DNA from: Anadara kagoshimensis
Lineage: Eukaryota; Mollusca; Bivalvia; Arcoida; Arcidae
Assembly (NCBI GenBank): GCA_021292105.1
Contig: CM037869.1
Span: 30,877,508 to 30,941,507 of the forward strand
Length of the DNA stretch: 64,000 nucleotides
Direction of reading: 5' to 3'
The number at the start of each line of letters is the position of its first letter. Within the stretch, counting starts at the first letter, position 1. Positions 35,801-50,300 of the stretch are shown here, piece after piece. The notes under the pieces are model-generated. The model searched no databases and was not told the DNA's origin. It saw only the letters and a program-made list of their open reading frames with translations. The position numbers were made by a program, and so were the translations under genes.

Positions 35801-38354
35801 TTTTGCATAGCTCATAATTAAGCAGGAAATAATTGATATACCAATATCTATATTATTACATACATGTAATTGTTTAATTTATCAGGTTGCATTGATGGGA
35901 AATACGGAGAAATATGTCACTTGAATTGCTCTAAGAATTGTTTAAATATCACATGCCTTCAAAATACGGGCTACTGTAATTTTGGTTGTAATCCTAACTG
36001 GAATGGATCCAAATGTCAAGGTATGATAACAAACAAACACTATAATCGTATATTAAATAGCATATAAAATATAAGAATCATTGCATGCACAGACTTACAG
36101 ACATACTAAGATACAAGTTGATGTTCAAATAAATTAAATTCTTAAACCAGAGTAAAAACTTTCAAAACTTGCAAATTAATATAAATAAGGCATAGTACAA
36201 TGAAAAGAATGGGACGGCATTTGTTGTAATAAAAAAAATCCCAAAAGCAAAGAAAAAACTTTAAAACTGGCAAATTAGATTAAAAAAACATACCTCCACT
36301 AAGGGTAAGTACTTGCTGTTTAGCTAGCTACATCCGCCAAGTACGAAATCGAAAGTCAGAATGAAGAATAAAGGGAACATTGAATTATGGGGATATTTTA
36401 AATACCAAGACATCATATCAAAAATATTAGGATGATGGGCATAAAACTTCTTGAAAGCCTTGATAAGCATGATCTTGCATTATCAGATAATTACCAGTTG
36501 CTGATAAAAGTCAAAATGACTCGTTTCTCAATACGAAATTGTATAATTTTTCTATGTCTATCTCTGACACTTGGTATACAATCATGTATTTAGTTCTGTA
36601 AATATTTTTACTGCGTTCTACTGATCTGTATGTGGTTAAGATATAAATAAGACGCATTTATAGACAAGAAATGATTAAGAGTTGTTGATGAAGGCTAAAA
36701 TACCAAAATGTGTCTTGGTCTCCTAATGCGAAATTTCATGATTTCATGATTTTTCTAAAACATTTCTAACATATGGTATATAATAACGTTTTTGGTTTTA
36801 TTGTTTGTTGTTAGCGTGTTCCAATCATCTGTAATTGGTTCCTTGCATGTGGCATACAATTATGTTTTTGTTTTTGTTCTTGTTCTTGTTAGCGTGTTTG
36901 GATGGTCTGTATGGGGTTAACTGTAATAAAAAATGTTCTGAAGGATGTCAACAAGGAGGATGTGAAAAGAACAGTGGCCATTGTAACAATGACTGTGTAC
37001 AAGGATTTGACGGTGATAACTGCAGTTGTAAGTATAATAATAATCATCATCATCATCATCATCATCATACAAGGGTTTGATAGTGACAACAGTGATTGTA
37101 AGTGTGAAAAATAATAATAGCAATAAATTTGAACGAATACGTTATAAGAACACAGAAAGTATTATATGCCAATACAAATATAACGGTCCATGCCTATATA
37201 ATGGGTTTGTTACCGTAAATAATAATAATAATTATAATAATAATAATAACCAAAATGAACGGAAAATATATGTTATATCTCGCACACAAATACCGGTGTA
37301 ACGTTATACACGCATTGCACGATTTAAAACGTCTGAGAATATATTATTACAGTGTGCTTTACATTTTTTACGTTTTTTTTTATGTATTTTAACGGAAATA
37401 TAACTGGTAAATAAGTGTATGTCTTTAAATACGACACTTTGCACCTCAAACACTACTCTATGACTGAATATGACACCAGTGGAAAGGGAATCCATAATCC
37501 GAAATTCTTTGAAGAAATTATTCTGTTTTTATTGTTGTTTTTTATCATTTGAATTTGACGGACATTACTCACCTGCAGTTATTTAGATATTGTTAATAGT
37601 TTTCTCCAATAAACATATTAATTTAACGTATTATAAAGTTATTAATATTCATTGGAACTTTCATCAGGACTCATGGTATTTCATTTGCAGCTTGTATCGT
37701 TGGTTTATTTGGAAATACGTGTGAACAAAATTGTTCTGAAAATTGCCTTAAAATGCACTGCAATAGACAGACTGGCGGATGCATTTCGGGCTGTACTAAC
37801 GGATGGGGAGGTGACAACTGCAATGGTAAGACCCCCTCTCTCTCTCTCTCTCTCTCTCGTAGTTTTTTTATAACCCCCGCTTCGAAGAAGGGGATACACT
37901 GCTTTACCTCGGTTCTTCTATCCGTCTGTCCGAAACAAAGATGCTCATGAAAGTTTTCTCAGCAACTACTAAGGTCAGGTACTACAAATTATGTATGCAA
38001 GTTTAGTATCAGGTCCCATACCACAAGCACATATTTCAAGTCTGTTGAACATCTACTTCCTGTTTCCTGACTTTATTTATTTTTCCATTATTATGGAATA
38101 GTTGAACGTTTTCGTAACAGTTTTTTCAGCAACTACTAATCACATGCGCTTGAAATGTTGTATGTGGGTGCAGCATGATGACGCGAGTACTGTTTTTAAA
38201 TCTGTCAAACACCTACTAAAGAACTTAACATATTTTTATATTCTGATAAATGTTAAACTCGGGGTATACTAAATAAGTAATAGCTCACAGGTTTTTTGTT
38301 TCTCTCGATTATGCAAACACGATTCAAAAACAAACATACCAATTCATGTCCTAG

Positions 38355-38395
<41 letters not shown>

Positions 38396-41300
38396 GCATA
38401 TAAATAGAGAAGAAAAATATAACATTGCAACATTTTTAGGGTAATTGCAATAACAACGGTGTTTGTTATAACACAGTCTGACGCCCAGAACATCTTGGTA
38501 TAGTGGGAATACTTGTGTACTTGTACATATACGCAGTCAATTCCGAATTCCAATGAATTCTTTGGATCACTGTCGATGATGAATTAACTCAAGAATTCAA
38601 AAGGCATTTGTTGTGGTTAATTTTAAATGCGTCTAAATAGTTCTGCAACTATGACACATGTTTAGAAATAGCTACTTATGAATCCATTACTTTTTAGTGA
38701 TTCCACGAGTACGTAATATCAAATATGGAATGTGTATAAATTCGATCATCTTTGTTTTTTGGCTTGCTACGTTGATTCAAATTATTTTTTTTATCTTTAT
38801 TAGTTTCCCTTACGCCAGGAGAGGGCGGGTTTCAAGGGATAAACAACCCTGCACCAACGGTTATAGGAGTTTTATCAGCAGTTATTTTAGTTATTGGTAT
38901 TATGGTCTTAATCATTGTGTTGATAAAGAGAAGGTTAGTATCGATTTATTTAGCAGCTGGTCGTTATATAAAACATTAAACTTTAAGAATTATCTTTAAA
39001 TATGGCCCGTGGAATAACAAAACTCACGACTTTTGTTAATTTTTGGAATTTAAATTTACAGCAGTTATTTCTATATTGATATTCTATATAAAAATTGAAA
39101 AAAAATATTGAAACTGGCAAAATAAGTAAAACGTGTTTTTCCACCAAAGAAGTTAGGCCAGGTGGTCAGGAGAGGTAAGCACCTTTCTCAAAATTAAGAA
39201 CAAAGAGAAAGATGTACGGGTATGTATGTCGATCTTCCTTTTTATTATTGATTTTAAATTGTTTATTGATTTATTTTGTTCTATAGACGTTCTACAGAAG
39301 GAAGAAATACAAGTAAAGCACCCACTGTAGACTCAGTAGATCAAATCGCACCACCTGCCCGAAGTAAGTACAAAAGCGTATTGATAATTTCAACATCCAT
39401 ACATTATATTAATAATGTTTTTACGTTTTCCTACAGTGAGTAATGTCATCTGTTATTTTTACTTTATCCCTTTCACAAACATCGATATTTGAAATCTAGA
39501 AATATCAATAATAAAGTTTGGTGACCTGTGTTTGTTTCAACGTGTACCATCCATTGTCAAATATTCATTAAATATAAAAAAAAACTCGTTATCATCAAAG
39601 TAAATTTACGTTATTAGTTTCTATGGTCCTTTCTCATTTTATAAAATTAGTTTTTCATTGACGCTATATATGGATACAGATACATCATATTTGATTAATA
39701 ATAAATTTATAATTTTACAGATTCACATGATTCTGGTAATGGTCTGACACTACCACGTAGTAACAGTAGTAACCCAGATTCATCATCAATCAAACAAGAG
39801 ATCTATGAGAATACAGCTGAGGTATATTATAACTTTAATGTACCGGGAATACCAGTCAAAGAAATTAAAGATTATATATCTCAGAAATCCAGAGAAGATT
39901 TCCAAAAGGAATACGGTGTAAGTTGAACATCTATATTTGTTTTTTTGTTTCACAATTAACACGCTTTGGTAAAGTTTGTTTGCACTACGATAACGTTTTA
40001 CAAAGAAGCAAGCTACTAACAAATAAAGCGTTGACGCAATAAAATTACAAGCCTAGGCTTATCAATACTCTCAAAAAGTTTGCTGACAGTTATTACAATA
40101 ATGTTGATACGAATGATGCCTCTGTATCCAAAATTACTCTGGATATGTTTGACGTTCCATAATTTCATGTTTCTTTCATTCGTATTTTGGAATACACACG
40201 TAATGGGTGCAGCTTGTAGCGTAACAGGAGGTGCTTACCATTTTGGAGCACCTGCCATCCATTCAATGTTGGAAGGTCATGTGGTAAACCGAATTTGCCG
40301 GCTTTAAAGTTTTACTTTGCTTTCGGATTGCGGTTTGTACATGGATTGATTTTTTTTATTTAATTTTATAATAAATAAAACAAAATGTACTGTAGGTCGT
40401 TCTCAGATGATAATATGTGTCTGATGGCTTAGAAGCACGGGTAATATCAGTGCGTTTTTGTATGCATTTATTCATGCCTTCTCGCCCGTAATTTGTTCCA
40501 TTCACCCTCACATCCAAGTGAATCGTATTAACAATTTTTATTAGATCATGGACGACCTTTCTTTGTGATATCATTATTTAGAAAAAAACAGTAAAAGTGA
40601 TGCATGTATTTTAATTAAAAACATTTGTAAAAATTGTTTATAGTTTCAATTTATTTATATGTTTTTTGTAGATGTTTCCAGATGGAACACAATTTCCATA
40701 TGACCATTCGAAAAGACCTAATAACAAACTTAAAAACAGGTTTCAAAAAGCATATTGTTGTAAGTAATCAAAAACAAACATACTTATCCATTTCCGAATC
40801 ACAATCCAGAAGCAAAGTAAAAACTTTGGAACTGACAAGTTAGGTTAGACACGTGAACTTCCACCAGGGAAGTGAGACTGGGTGCTCCGGAAGGGTAAGC
40901 ACCTCCTGTTTAGCTAGCTACACCCGTCACGTGTGTAATCAAAATTGTGTGAAAGGAAAATTGTTAGGAGTTAAATTTAATATTTTTAATTTGTATCAAA
41001 TTATTATTTAATATCAATGCTGTGATAGTGATATGCAAGTTGAACAACATTTCGGAAAAAAAAGTGTTCTAGCATACAAAATTGACAGAAAGTCGTAATA
41101 ATTTAATAAATTATAGATTGATTTATGAATGGATGCTTACAGATAATAGTAATATTTGAAAACAGTGTGTAAAATATAAGCAAATCACAATTCAAAATAA
41201 AAACAAAACATAGTAAAAACTCTTAAGACTTGTGATTTTGAGTTACATACTTGATTTACCACCAGTTAAGTAAGACCGAAGTGCTCCAGAGAGGTAAATA

Positions 41301-44300
41301 GCTCATGCTAAGTAGCTATATCCGTCAAGTTGAAAAAAGAAATATCAGGAACAAAGTAACCTGGAGATTCACCAGAAATGAAATCCAATTAAAAATAATA
41401 AATTTAACCATATATGTGCATATGTCTTATTACTGAAAATGTATTGCTACAATTACAAAAAGCAACTAGAAAAATTGTGAGTCACAAGCTTACAAAAATA
41501 CCCCCCCCCCTCTGCCCACATAAAAAATCTATCGGATCAAATTTTAAATAGGCGGTGCACATCTACATTATATCACAAATATTGTGTGAAAGTTTCATGA
41601 AAATGCATTGAAGGGTTTAGGAGGATTTTCGGATATGAGATAGGTAGCCTAAGGTGTAACCGAAGGACGGAAGGACGGACGGACAACAAACGGACACCCC
41701 TATCACTATATACTCCCCACTTTTTAAGCGGGGTATATAACTAAATCACACATTTGTCTATCGATACTGACTATTGATAAGGATAGGTAAACAGCATTGA
41801 CCTGTCCGTTTGACCTTTCATTAGGAATATTCATATTGGAGGGTCCATCCAATAAATGGGTAGTGTTAAGATAAACAGTGCACAGGTGTATTCTATGATG
41901 TGATATCTCTCATGATGTATACAAAAATAAACACCTGTACTACCTAGACATAGCTTGCTTTGTCCGTGATTAATATTCTAATGAAACTTCAAGCCGAAAA
42001 GTTGTTTTCCTATAAAAAGGTATTTCATATAATGTTATTGTATATACTTACTTTGATCACTTGTTTTTTTAGATGATCATTCGCGGGTGGTATTAAAATC
42101 TATACCTGGAGAAGCTGATTCGGATTACATCAACGCTAACTACATAGACGTAAGCTAGATGCTAACACAATTTAGATATGGTTATAATTTCCCTAACATT
42201 ATTAAACATTTTTATCATTAATAATAGTAACGAACAGAAACAGTCGAATGTTCAAAACAAATATACCAATCCATCCACTTGCATTCAAAATGTATATTTT
42301 TATATTAAGCAGTTTTATCATCTGTGACCCCAATCTGTGTTTCTAATTCCTAAATGTTCATTGTGTTATATAAAATTCTAAATTATAACTTACGAAATTA
42401 ATGAAAAATATTAATTGGTTTATTATTTCCATTATGTACGCCTCAGCATTGATTAAGTGACAAGATGTATTAAACAAGTAATAATTCTATCTAATAAAAC
42501 AATGGTCTTATATTACAGCGAGTAGACACACCAAAATATTATATTGCAACTCAAGGTTAGTTCATATACAACAATATCACATTTTAATATATCCCAGTAA
42601 ATATAATATTATTTACCTTAAAATAATATTTGTTTATTTTTTATATAAAATTATGGATAAATTAATACTCTATGGACTCAGTCAGAAGGTATAAATTATT
42701 TGGCCAAGAATTACTACCTGTGTGTGCATCCATATGCTTCTGAATGCAGTTCTATGTCGTCTGCAAGTCATTATATACAAGTGTTCAGAATAGTTTCAAC
42801 GCATGCATAGTTAATTGATTCTACGGTTAGAATATTTCTCATTGCCATCAAGTCGGTTGCTGCAGATATTAAAAATTGCCTATTGACTGCCTTCCAATCT
42901 TTAAGAAATGGAAACGTACTTGGTTCAAATCGGTAGCTTGCTTCTGTTGCGTGAAATACGTTTAGAATATTTTGTTATTAATCTCCCTAGATAGATTTTA
43001 GTCTTTTTTGCCAAAAAATAGATTTCCTCGGACTTTTTATATCATTTTGTAGGTCCAAAAGACGACACTGTCAGAGATTTTTGGCGTATGGTTTGGCACG
43101 TTAAATCCAGTGTTATCATAATGCTGACAAATTTAACGGAAAAAGGAAAGGTAAGATGGAAAAAGTACATCTGTGAATATTGGTCGTTGAAGCCAGCTTT
43201 TCGAAAATAAAATTACATAAGGTACAAGCGACAATTTTACACCACTAACATACCAATATATGTCTTTGGAAAAATATTGGTTTAAATCAAACGCAACCTT
43301 ATGACTTGTGATAAAACGGTCCTACTATCAGTGTTCCGGGGTACCTGATTTTAAAAGTAATGAAAACAAACACAAACCTACCACGAGACAGTGTGTTCCA
43401 GAAGTGTTTGCAAGTCTTGTGTAGCCAGATACAAAACAAATAGTGAAACAGTTCAATTAGTTTTATTTTAGGGTTAGTATACTTTTTTTCTGGTTAAAAT
43501 GTAAATAAAATATCTGTTTTCTAGAGGATGGTTCGGTAACTCTGAAAATACTAAGATTTTGGTAACCAAATTGAATTGTATTATGGAAAAATGCTTGCAC
43601 CACAACACTACCTGATATTGAGAATATATCTACAACTAATTCAATCACATTTTAAATGATTCCTATTTTTGTTTATATTATGTATTGTACACTTTTATTT
43701 CTTTGTTTTTATCAATCACTTTATTGACCTGGCTAGTGTTAATGATTATGCCTACATTTATTCTAATTGAAATGTTGTATTTAGATTAAATGTTCAAAGT
43801 ATTGGCCAGAATCAGATACACCGATGGAAACATGTGGATTGAAAATAGCATTAGAATCTGCTCGTGAATTTTCTACATACACTATAAGAGAATTCCGTAT
43901 CGAAAATACCAGAGGAGTAAGTTCATATAATAAACATGCATTTCAATTTTTGAAATATGTTAATACCAGTTGTACTTGTATAGCACTAGGCAGTTATATC
44001 GGAATACAATTCCTCATCAGTAGTGTTTGGACCAAAATTATACAACCAATACTTTTTGACAAGGGTTGAAAAATATCTAAATGACCAAAATATAATTTTC
44101 CAAATTAAGTTCAGGAAATACTCTGCAAGAGGGAGAATACCTTAATTTTTGAAGATTTGTAGATTTGAGCCAGCAGCAAATTTAGTTTATTAACATAAAT
44201 ATTTGCTTTCCAGATACAACAGGAAGTATTTGACTTACTTTTAAATATCATGCACAAGAGATTGCTTTGTAAATATATTTTGAGATTTGTTTTTGATAGG

Positions 44301-47300
44301 AACAGAAAAAACATGTTCAACTAACTACGGCAATTACCTGTGAAATCAGAATTATTAATGAAAGAAAAATGAAACTAATGCATGTAAAACATATCAAGGA
44401 TAATTTTGGCTAAAGATATCATAACGAATTCAATCTAATATGTCGACTGAATATTTTACAAAATGAACAGTAAAAAGAATTAAAGTATTACCCTGATTCT
44501 ATTTATATGAGACAACTTATCAAAATGCCCTAGTAAATGCAATGCGCTTAGAGAAGTGATCCTAACTGAAAATTTTCTGAAGTTTTTCAATACATTGAAC
44601 GTCTTTTATCATCAGGGAGGAGAGTACAGAAAAGTCATCCAGTATCATTTTACAGCGTGGCCTGATCACGGTACACCAGATCCAATAGAAATGATAGTGT
44701 TTGCACACAAAATAATATCCCGTAAAAAAGATTCACCTGGGCCATACATTGTCCATTGCAGGTAAGTCAGTATGTTTTACTGTATCAATAAGTAGATTAA
44801 TTTCTTGTATAGGTCACATAGTTTTGAACTTGATTTTAATTATTTTTACTTTTAAGTGCTAGTATAGGTAGCACAAATTTTACTTGGTTTTGTATATATT
44901 TACTTTGTAAGTGATTGTATAAGTCGTACGGTTTTTAACTTCATTTTTATTCATTTTACTTTTAAGCGCTGGTATAGGTCGCACTGGAACGTACTTGGCA
45001 TTCGATGCGCTGTTTGAATATGGAAAACGTACAGGAAGATTAAAATATTTGAGTACGTGAAAAACATGAGGAAGGATAGAATGAATATGGTGCAAACATT
45101 GGTAAGAAAAATATATTAATAATAGTGCAGTTAGTTGATTGTTATGTCACTAGAAAGCCGCTTTTAACTACAAAATGAATCTTTTTTATAATATTATAGG
45201 GTTATTAAACTGATATTGTGAAATATTACCGAGTTATCACAATATCAGTTCAATAACCCTTTTATTATATACCAAAATAAATGTCGTTTACGTCCGTCAG
45301 TTATTTCATGTAAAATACCATTTTGTTGTACAATATATAGATATTACGCTAGTTCCTGTAAATGGATAAAAGAATTATTGTTTATCTTTAATGTTTAGAG
45401 ACAGTCGTTTTCATAAATAACTTTTATACTTTTTAAATTTTTGAAACCTAATATTGATATTTTATATTGAAAACAAAAAGCGCATCTAAAAATAATTTTA
45501 GTTTTATTTTTACTTTTTCCGTCTTTCTCCTACATAGAGAAATTTTTACAATTTATACTAAAAACCGACTGTAAGATGTTCCCTTGGTGACCCCATATGC
45601 ATATATTAAAAGGTTCAACTAAGGTCAACAATTACAATGCAAATCACTTATATATTACACTTGTTATTGGAATCAGTTTTCACAAAATATCCATTTTAAA
45701 TGACGGGAAGTATGTAATTTTGAAGTTTTGAAGTGTTTTGATTTGTAAAAAAGCATTAGGATCACATTATTTGAAAGTGGACAAACTTTTTAGTCTATGA
45801 CACAGGCGTGATTCAGGCGTGAATATCAATGTTTTAGAACATGGGGTCCAAAACGGGTGTCTTAGTTCTTAGTCTAATCACGATATTAGAAAATTTGCTA
45901 ATTTTTTCTCTATAAACAGAAATAATGTAATTATTTCAATTTTTCATATATTTTTCCTTGTTAGTATTTTTGTTTTTAAACACAAATATTGTGGTATTTT
46001 ATGCGACACCAAATGATAATATAGCAATTTTAGTTAATGGCTGTCTCTATGGCTGTCTCTAAGTATAAAAGACGAACAATAGTGCAATATGACAAACAAC
46101 ACAGCGATGACGTCAACAGCAATCGTATGACGTAATAAACGACAGCCTCATGTGACAACTCGTGAAATATGAAAAATTGATTCGGGAAACATCGGACTCT
46201 AACAAAGTTAGCGTGCAGATAATGGTAGATATTGCACGCTAACACCTCGGGATTTAACGTTTAATTACTATGCGAAACATAAATTGTTATATAATAAAAT
46301 ATATTAATATATAATATAATAGGAATAATGATTCGATTTATATTCAATTGGCCATGTAAAATGGAATGAAAGTAGGTTTTTTTAATTTTATGATGAAAAT
46401 ATTTCCAGAATGTTTCAAATTGCACACATAACATAAATTGTGTCAAGTGTGTTTATTTTCCACACCAAAAATAAAATCATTCTATTCTTATTTAGTATTA
46501 CATGGATATTTGTCAATAGATATTTTTCAATTGTTTATGGATAGGGAGGATATTACTTATAATAAATATTATCCTGCTATGATGAAAGTTTGCCTTTATA
46601 TTTATATAAAATTTATATTATATTTAATTTAGGACCAGTATATATTTTTAAATGAAGTTTTCACAGAAGCGTTTGACTTTGAAGATACGTCCTTATCGGG
46701 AGAAAGCTTGGCAGAATATTTTACAGATTTTTCAGATAAACTTGACAATGGAACAAATCCTGATCAACCTGATAGAATACAGACAGAATTCAAGGTGAAA
46801 TAATCTGATATTTCGCTTATTGAATAAGTCATTCTGCTTTTTGACATAGATAACTATTATCACTGTCAGACTTTCCATCTGCCATGATCAGTATTTTAGG
46901 ATTTGTTTATCTGGTAAACTAACCACCCTTTACAAAATGTATAACATCCTTTTACAATATTTCATGACACTGTTATTTACGCCATAATGTGTTGTGATTA
47001 TACAATTTTTTTCTTGGGGGTGTTCGTATAGATGGAAATCTTTATAAAGTTAATGATTGTTCACAAAATCTGCAAGTATATTGTTCTTGTATGTTTGGAA
47101 CACGTTTTTAATGCGAATCAATTGATCAGATCGGTTTAGGTCTATCGGTTTGGTATTAGACATGGCGAAAAATTAGTCTTGGTAATTTGATGTAATCTTC
47201 AAGTAAATAATATTTTTGTATTTAATGTTAATATCCATGTCTTATATGAAAAAAAAATATCTGCTTAACTTTAGAATCTGCAGAGTAGAAAACGTTCGTA

Positions 47301-50300
47301 TGGGAGGGAAGAATTTAAAGCATCTCTATTGAAGAAAAATCGACACAAAATCAAACCTAACTGTCCAATGGCTTGTAAGTAATAACTACAAATATGTAAA
47401 TGTTTAGGCAAGGCTTGCGGCGTTTGGATGTTACATTCAAATACAAAGATACCTTGTTCAATCTAAAACGACAAAAGCAGACATTAGGAACTGGCAAAAC
47501 AGGTTTTACACGTGAACTTCCCACTAGTGGAATGATGTCACGTGCTCCGGAAGGATACGCACCTCATATTTAGCTATGTACACCCGACAGGTGTAACATT
47601 GAGAAGGAAAAGAACACGGTAAATGAAAGGATAATACATCTCAAGATGACGGTAATAAAACTTTTGAGGGTGTTTTTCGAACCATAAAATTTGTAAAAAC
47701 ATAAATTTATCGAAAACATAATTGATTTTTAAAATTCTTAGGTAAGGTGAAGCGACTTTTGTTGCATTGTACTAAGACTTGATTAGTTTTTTTAAACATT
47801 TGCATTTTCATCCTATGACTTTGTGTTATAGGTGATTTCTTACCTCATAAGAATCGTCCGGAAAGAATAAAGGAAACTAATATTACATGACTAGTATGTT
47901 TGTGTTTGATCAAATGGATTGCTTTGAATAGCCTTTTTTAAAAAAAAATGCATTGAATTGTAATTTCAGCGGAACAGTATCGACCATTTATAAACAGCAG
48001 ATCTCCAGGAGGAACCAACTACTTCAATGCAGTATTGTTACCGGTAAGATATCTCTCTCTTGAAAACTTCAACACTTAAAAGGAATGACTAGTCAGATTA
48101 GACATGTAAACTTCCACCTCGGAAGTGAGATCGGGTGCTCCGGAATTATAAGCACCTCCTGTTTAGCTAGCTACATCCACCATGTGTGTAAACAAAATTG
48201 TTTGAAAGGAAACAGAACTATGGGGCGTCAAATATCCAGATCGATTCTGGACAGAGAGAAATCAACAACAATACTGTGATGACGGCCATAAAACTTTGTG
48301 AGAGCCTTGATAAGCCTAGACTTGCAATATCCCTTAGTCAACAATTCATTTGCAAACAGCCTGCTTAGTTATACAAAGTCCACGTCTACCATAGCGTATT
48401 AATTCGGAAACAAACACACCATGAGCAGGAGAACCAGGCTGAAAAGGACAGTTGACAATAGAAAAACTGAAGCCATTACGTCTGTCACAAAGTTTCAAAT
48501 GTAGCCTTTCGTAGGCGTACAAATTATAAAGTTACCTGTTCCGCTAGATATTGCTAATCATTTCAAGTTATATTTCCCAATTAACTTCTAGTACTACATA
48601 AACACGATGTATAGGCCATTGCTTTGTTTTAAAATGCATACTCTGGTATCTTGTTTAATTGCTATGTTTTTTGTGTCTCAGATAGGAGGATTTCATGTCA
48701 TTGTTATTGACATTTAATGTTTTATCTTTGATTTTTTAGTCATTTAATAAGAAAGCTGGTTATGCTGTGTCCCATTTTCCACTGTTGGAAACAGTTGTTG
48801 ACTTTTGGTCCTTGATCATAGACCACCATTCAACAACCATACTCTTATTGGACACAGGTTCGGCCGAGGTATGACAATTTACATAATTTATTAAAGAATT
48901 TTGTTACATCAGAGAATTAAAATTTGTTTTTTTACATGAAAGACGTAAACCTTATTACGCCCGATGCAATACAAAAACGACACAGTAGTCGTACATACAT
49001 GTATATTGACATGGAATTTTAAAAGCGGAATAATATGACATCAATATAAATAGCATCTATTTGACTTGAAAATAATCACGTTTATAAGTCGGATACTCGA
49101 ATACATTTAACAGAATGGTCCTTTAGTATTTTTTTAAAATGTAAATGTTGGACGTTCACAACATTTGTATCGTCTGTAACTTGCATCAATTTTTGTCTCG
49201 CTATAAAATATGTAACAATGATGACATGGATACATCAAATAAACTGCAAACGTACCTTGTCTAAAATGTGTTGAGACAAATCACTTTCCCTGGCAAAGGT
49301 AAAGCATGTGGAATTCTATATCCCCTTCGCCATTATACCCCTCACAAACGAAGTTTGGGGGTATATAGGAATCACCTTGTCCGTCTGTCCCGCTTCGTGT
49401 CCGGAGCAGAACTTGTGAACCGTAGCACCTAGGATTATTAAACTTGGTACGTTGATGCATCATGAGAAGACGATGTGTCATATACCAAATTTAGGTCAGT
49501 GTGACCTTGACTTTGACCTTTGACATATGATATGAGGGGTACCCATTTTGTGTAATCAACTCCTCTTACAGCTTTTAACCAAGAAGTTTGAAACTTTGCA
49601 GGATGTTTCCATATATATTGAACATGTGCACCTCCTATTTTGGTTGGATTATATAGTTACTTAATTATATATGATCCAATTTTTTTAAAACTATTCATAG
49701 ATATTGAGCATCATAAGAACATGTGTACCTGCCATTATCGGTTTCATCACATGTATTTTGTTGAATTTTTGATATTTTCATACACAAAATTTTTCACATT
49801 ACAATTTGGTCATACATACAATTTGTCCCCAGATCAAAAGTTGGAAACGGGGGTATTAGTCTCTTCAGAGTTCTAGTTCTAGTTTTCTCTTCTAGTTTTT
49901 ATTGGCATTATAGTGATGATAATAATAATGAATAATGTTGATTTTTTTTCCAAAGATTGAAAAATGGTTCCCTATAGAAAGTTTACAAAAGGAGTATGGA
50001 CCGTTCTCTGTAACGTTGAATAATGGTGAAACCTTTACAGACGATTTGCAAAGTTACGAATACAGTGTTACAGAAAAGGTTGGTACAATCTACTGAAAGG
50101 TAGAATGAAATGCCAATTATTTGTGCACTTAAATTTATCCGACTTATCGAACAACCAACTAAAACCCTCATTTCAATGCGTGTCTTGTTGAAAGATAAAC
50201 TTATAAAAAAAATGAAAATCGGGATTAAAGGGGTTTATTAGTAGGCCTTTACTAAAATGTATGAGCCAATATTATTATCAAATAATAATGTTTTATTGTA

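Noticed and set aside
37028-37080. Poly-His C-terminus after EGF module 4
   Set aside because: It is read-through of a CAT microsatellite beyond a strong donor.
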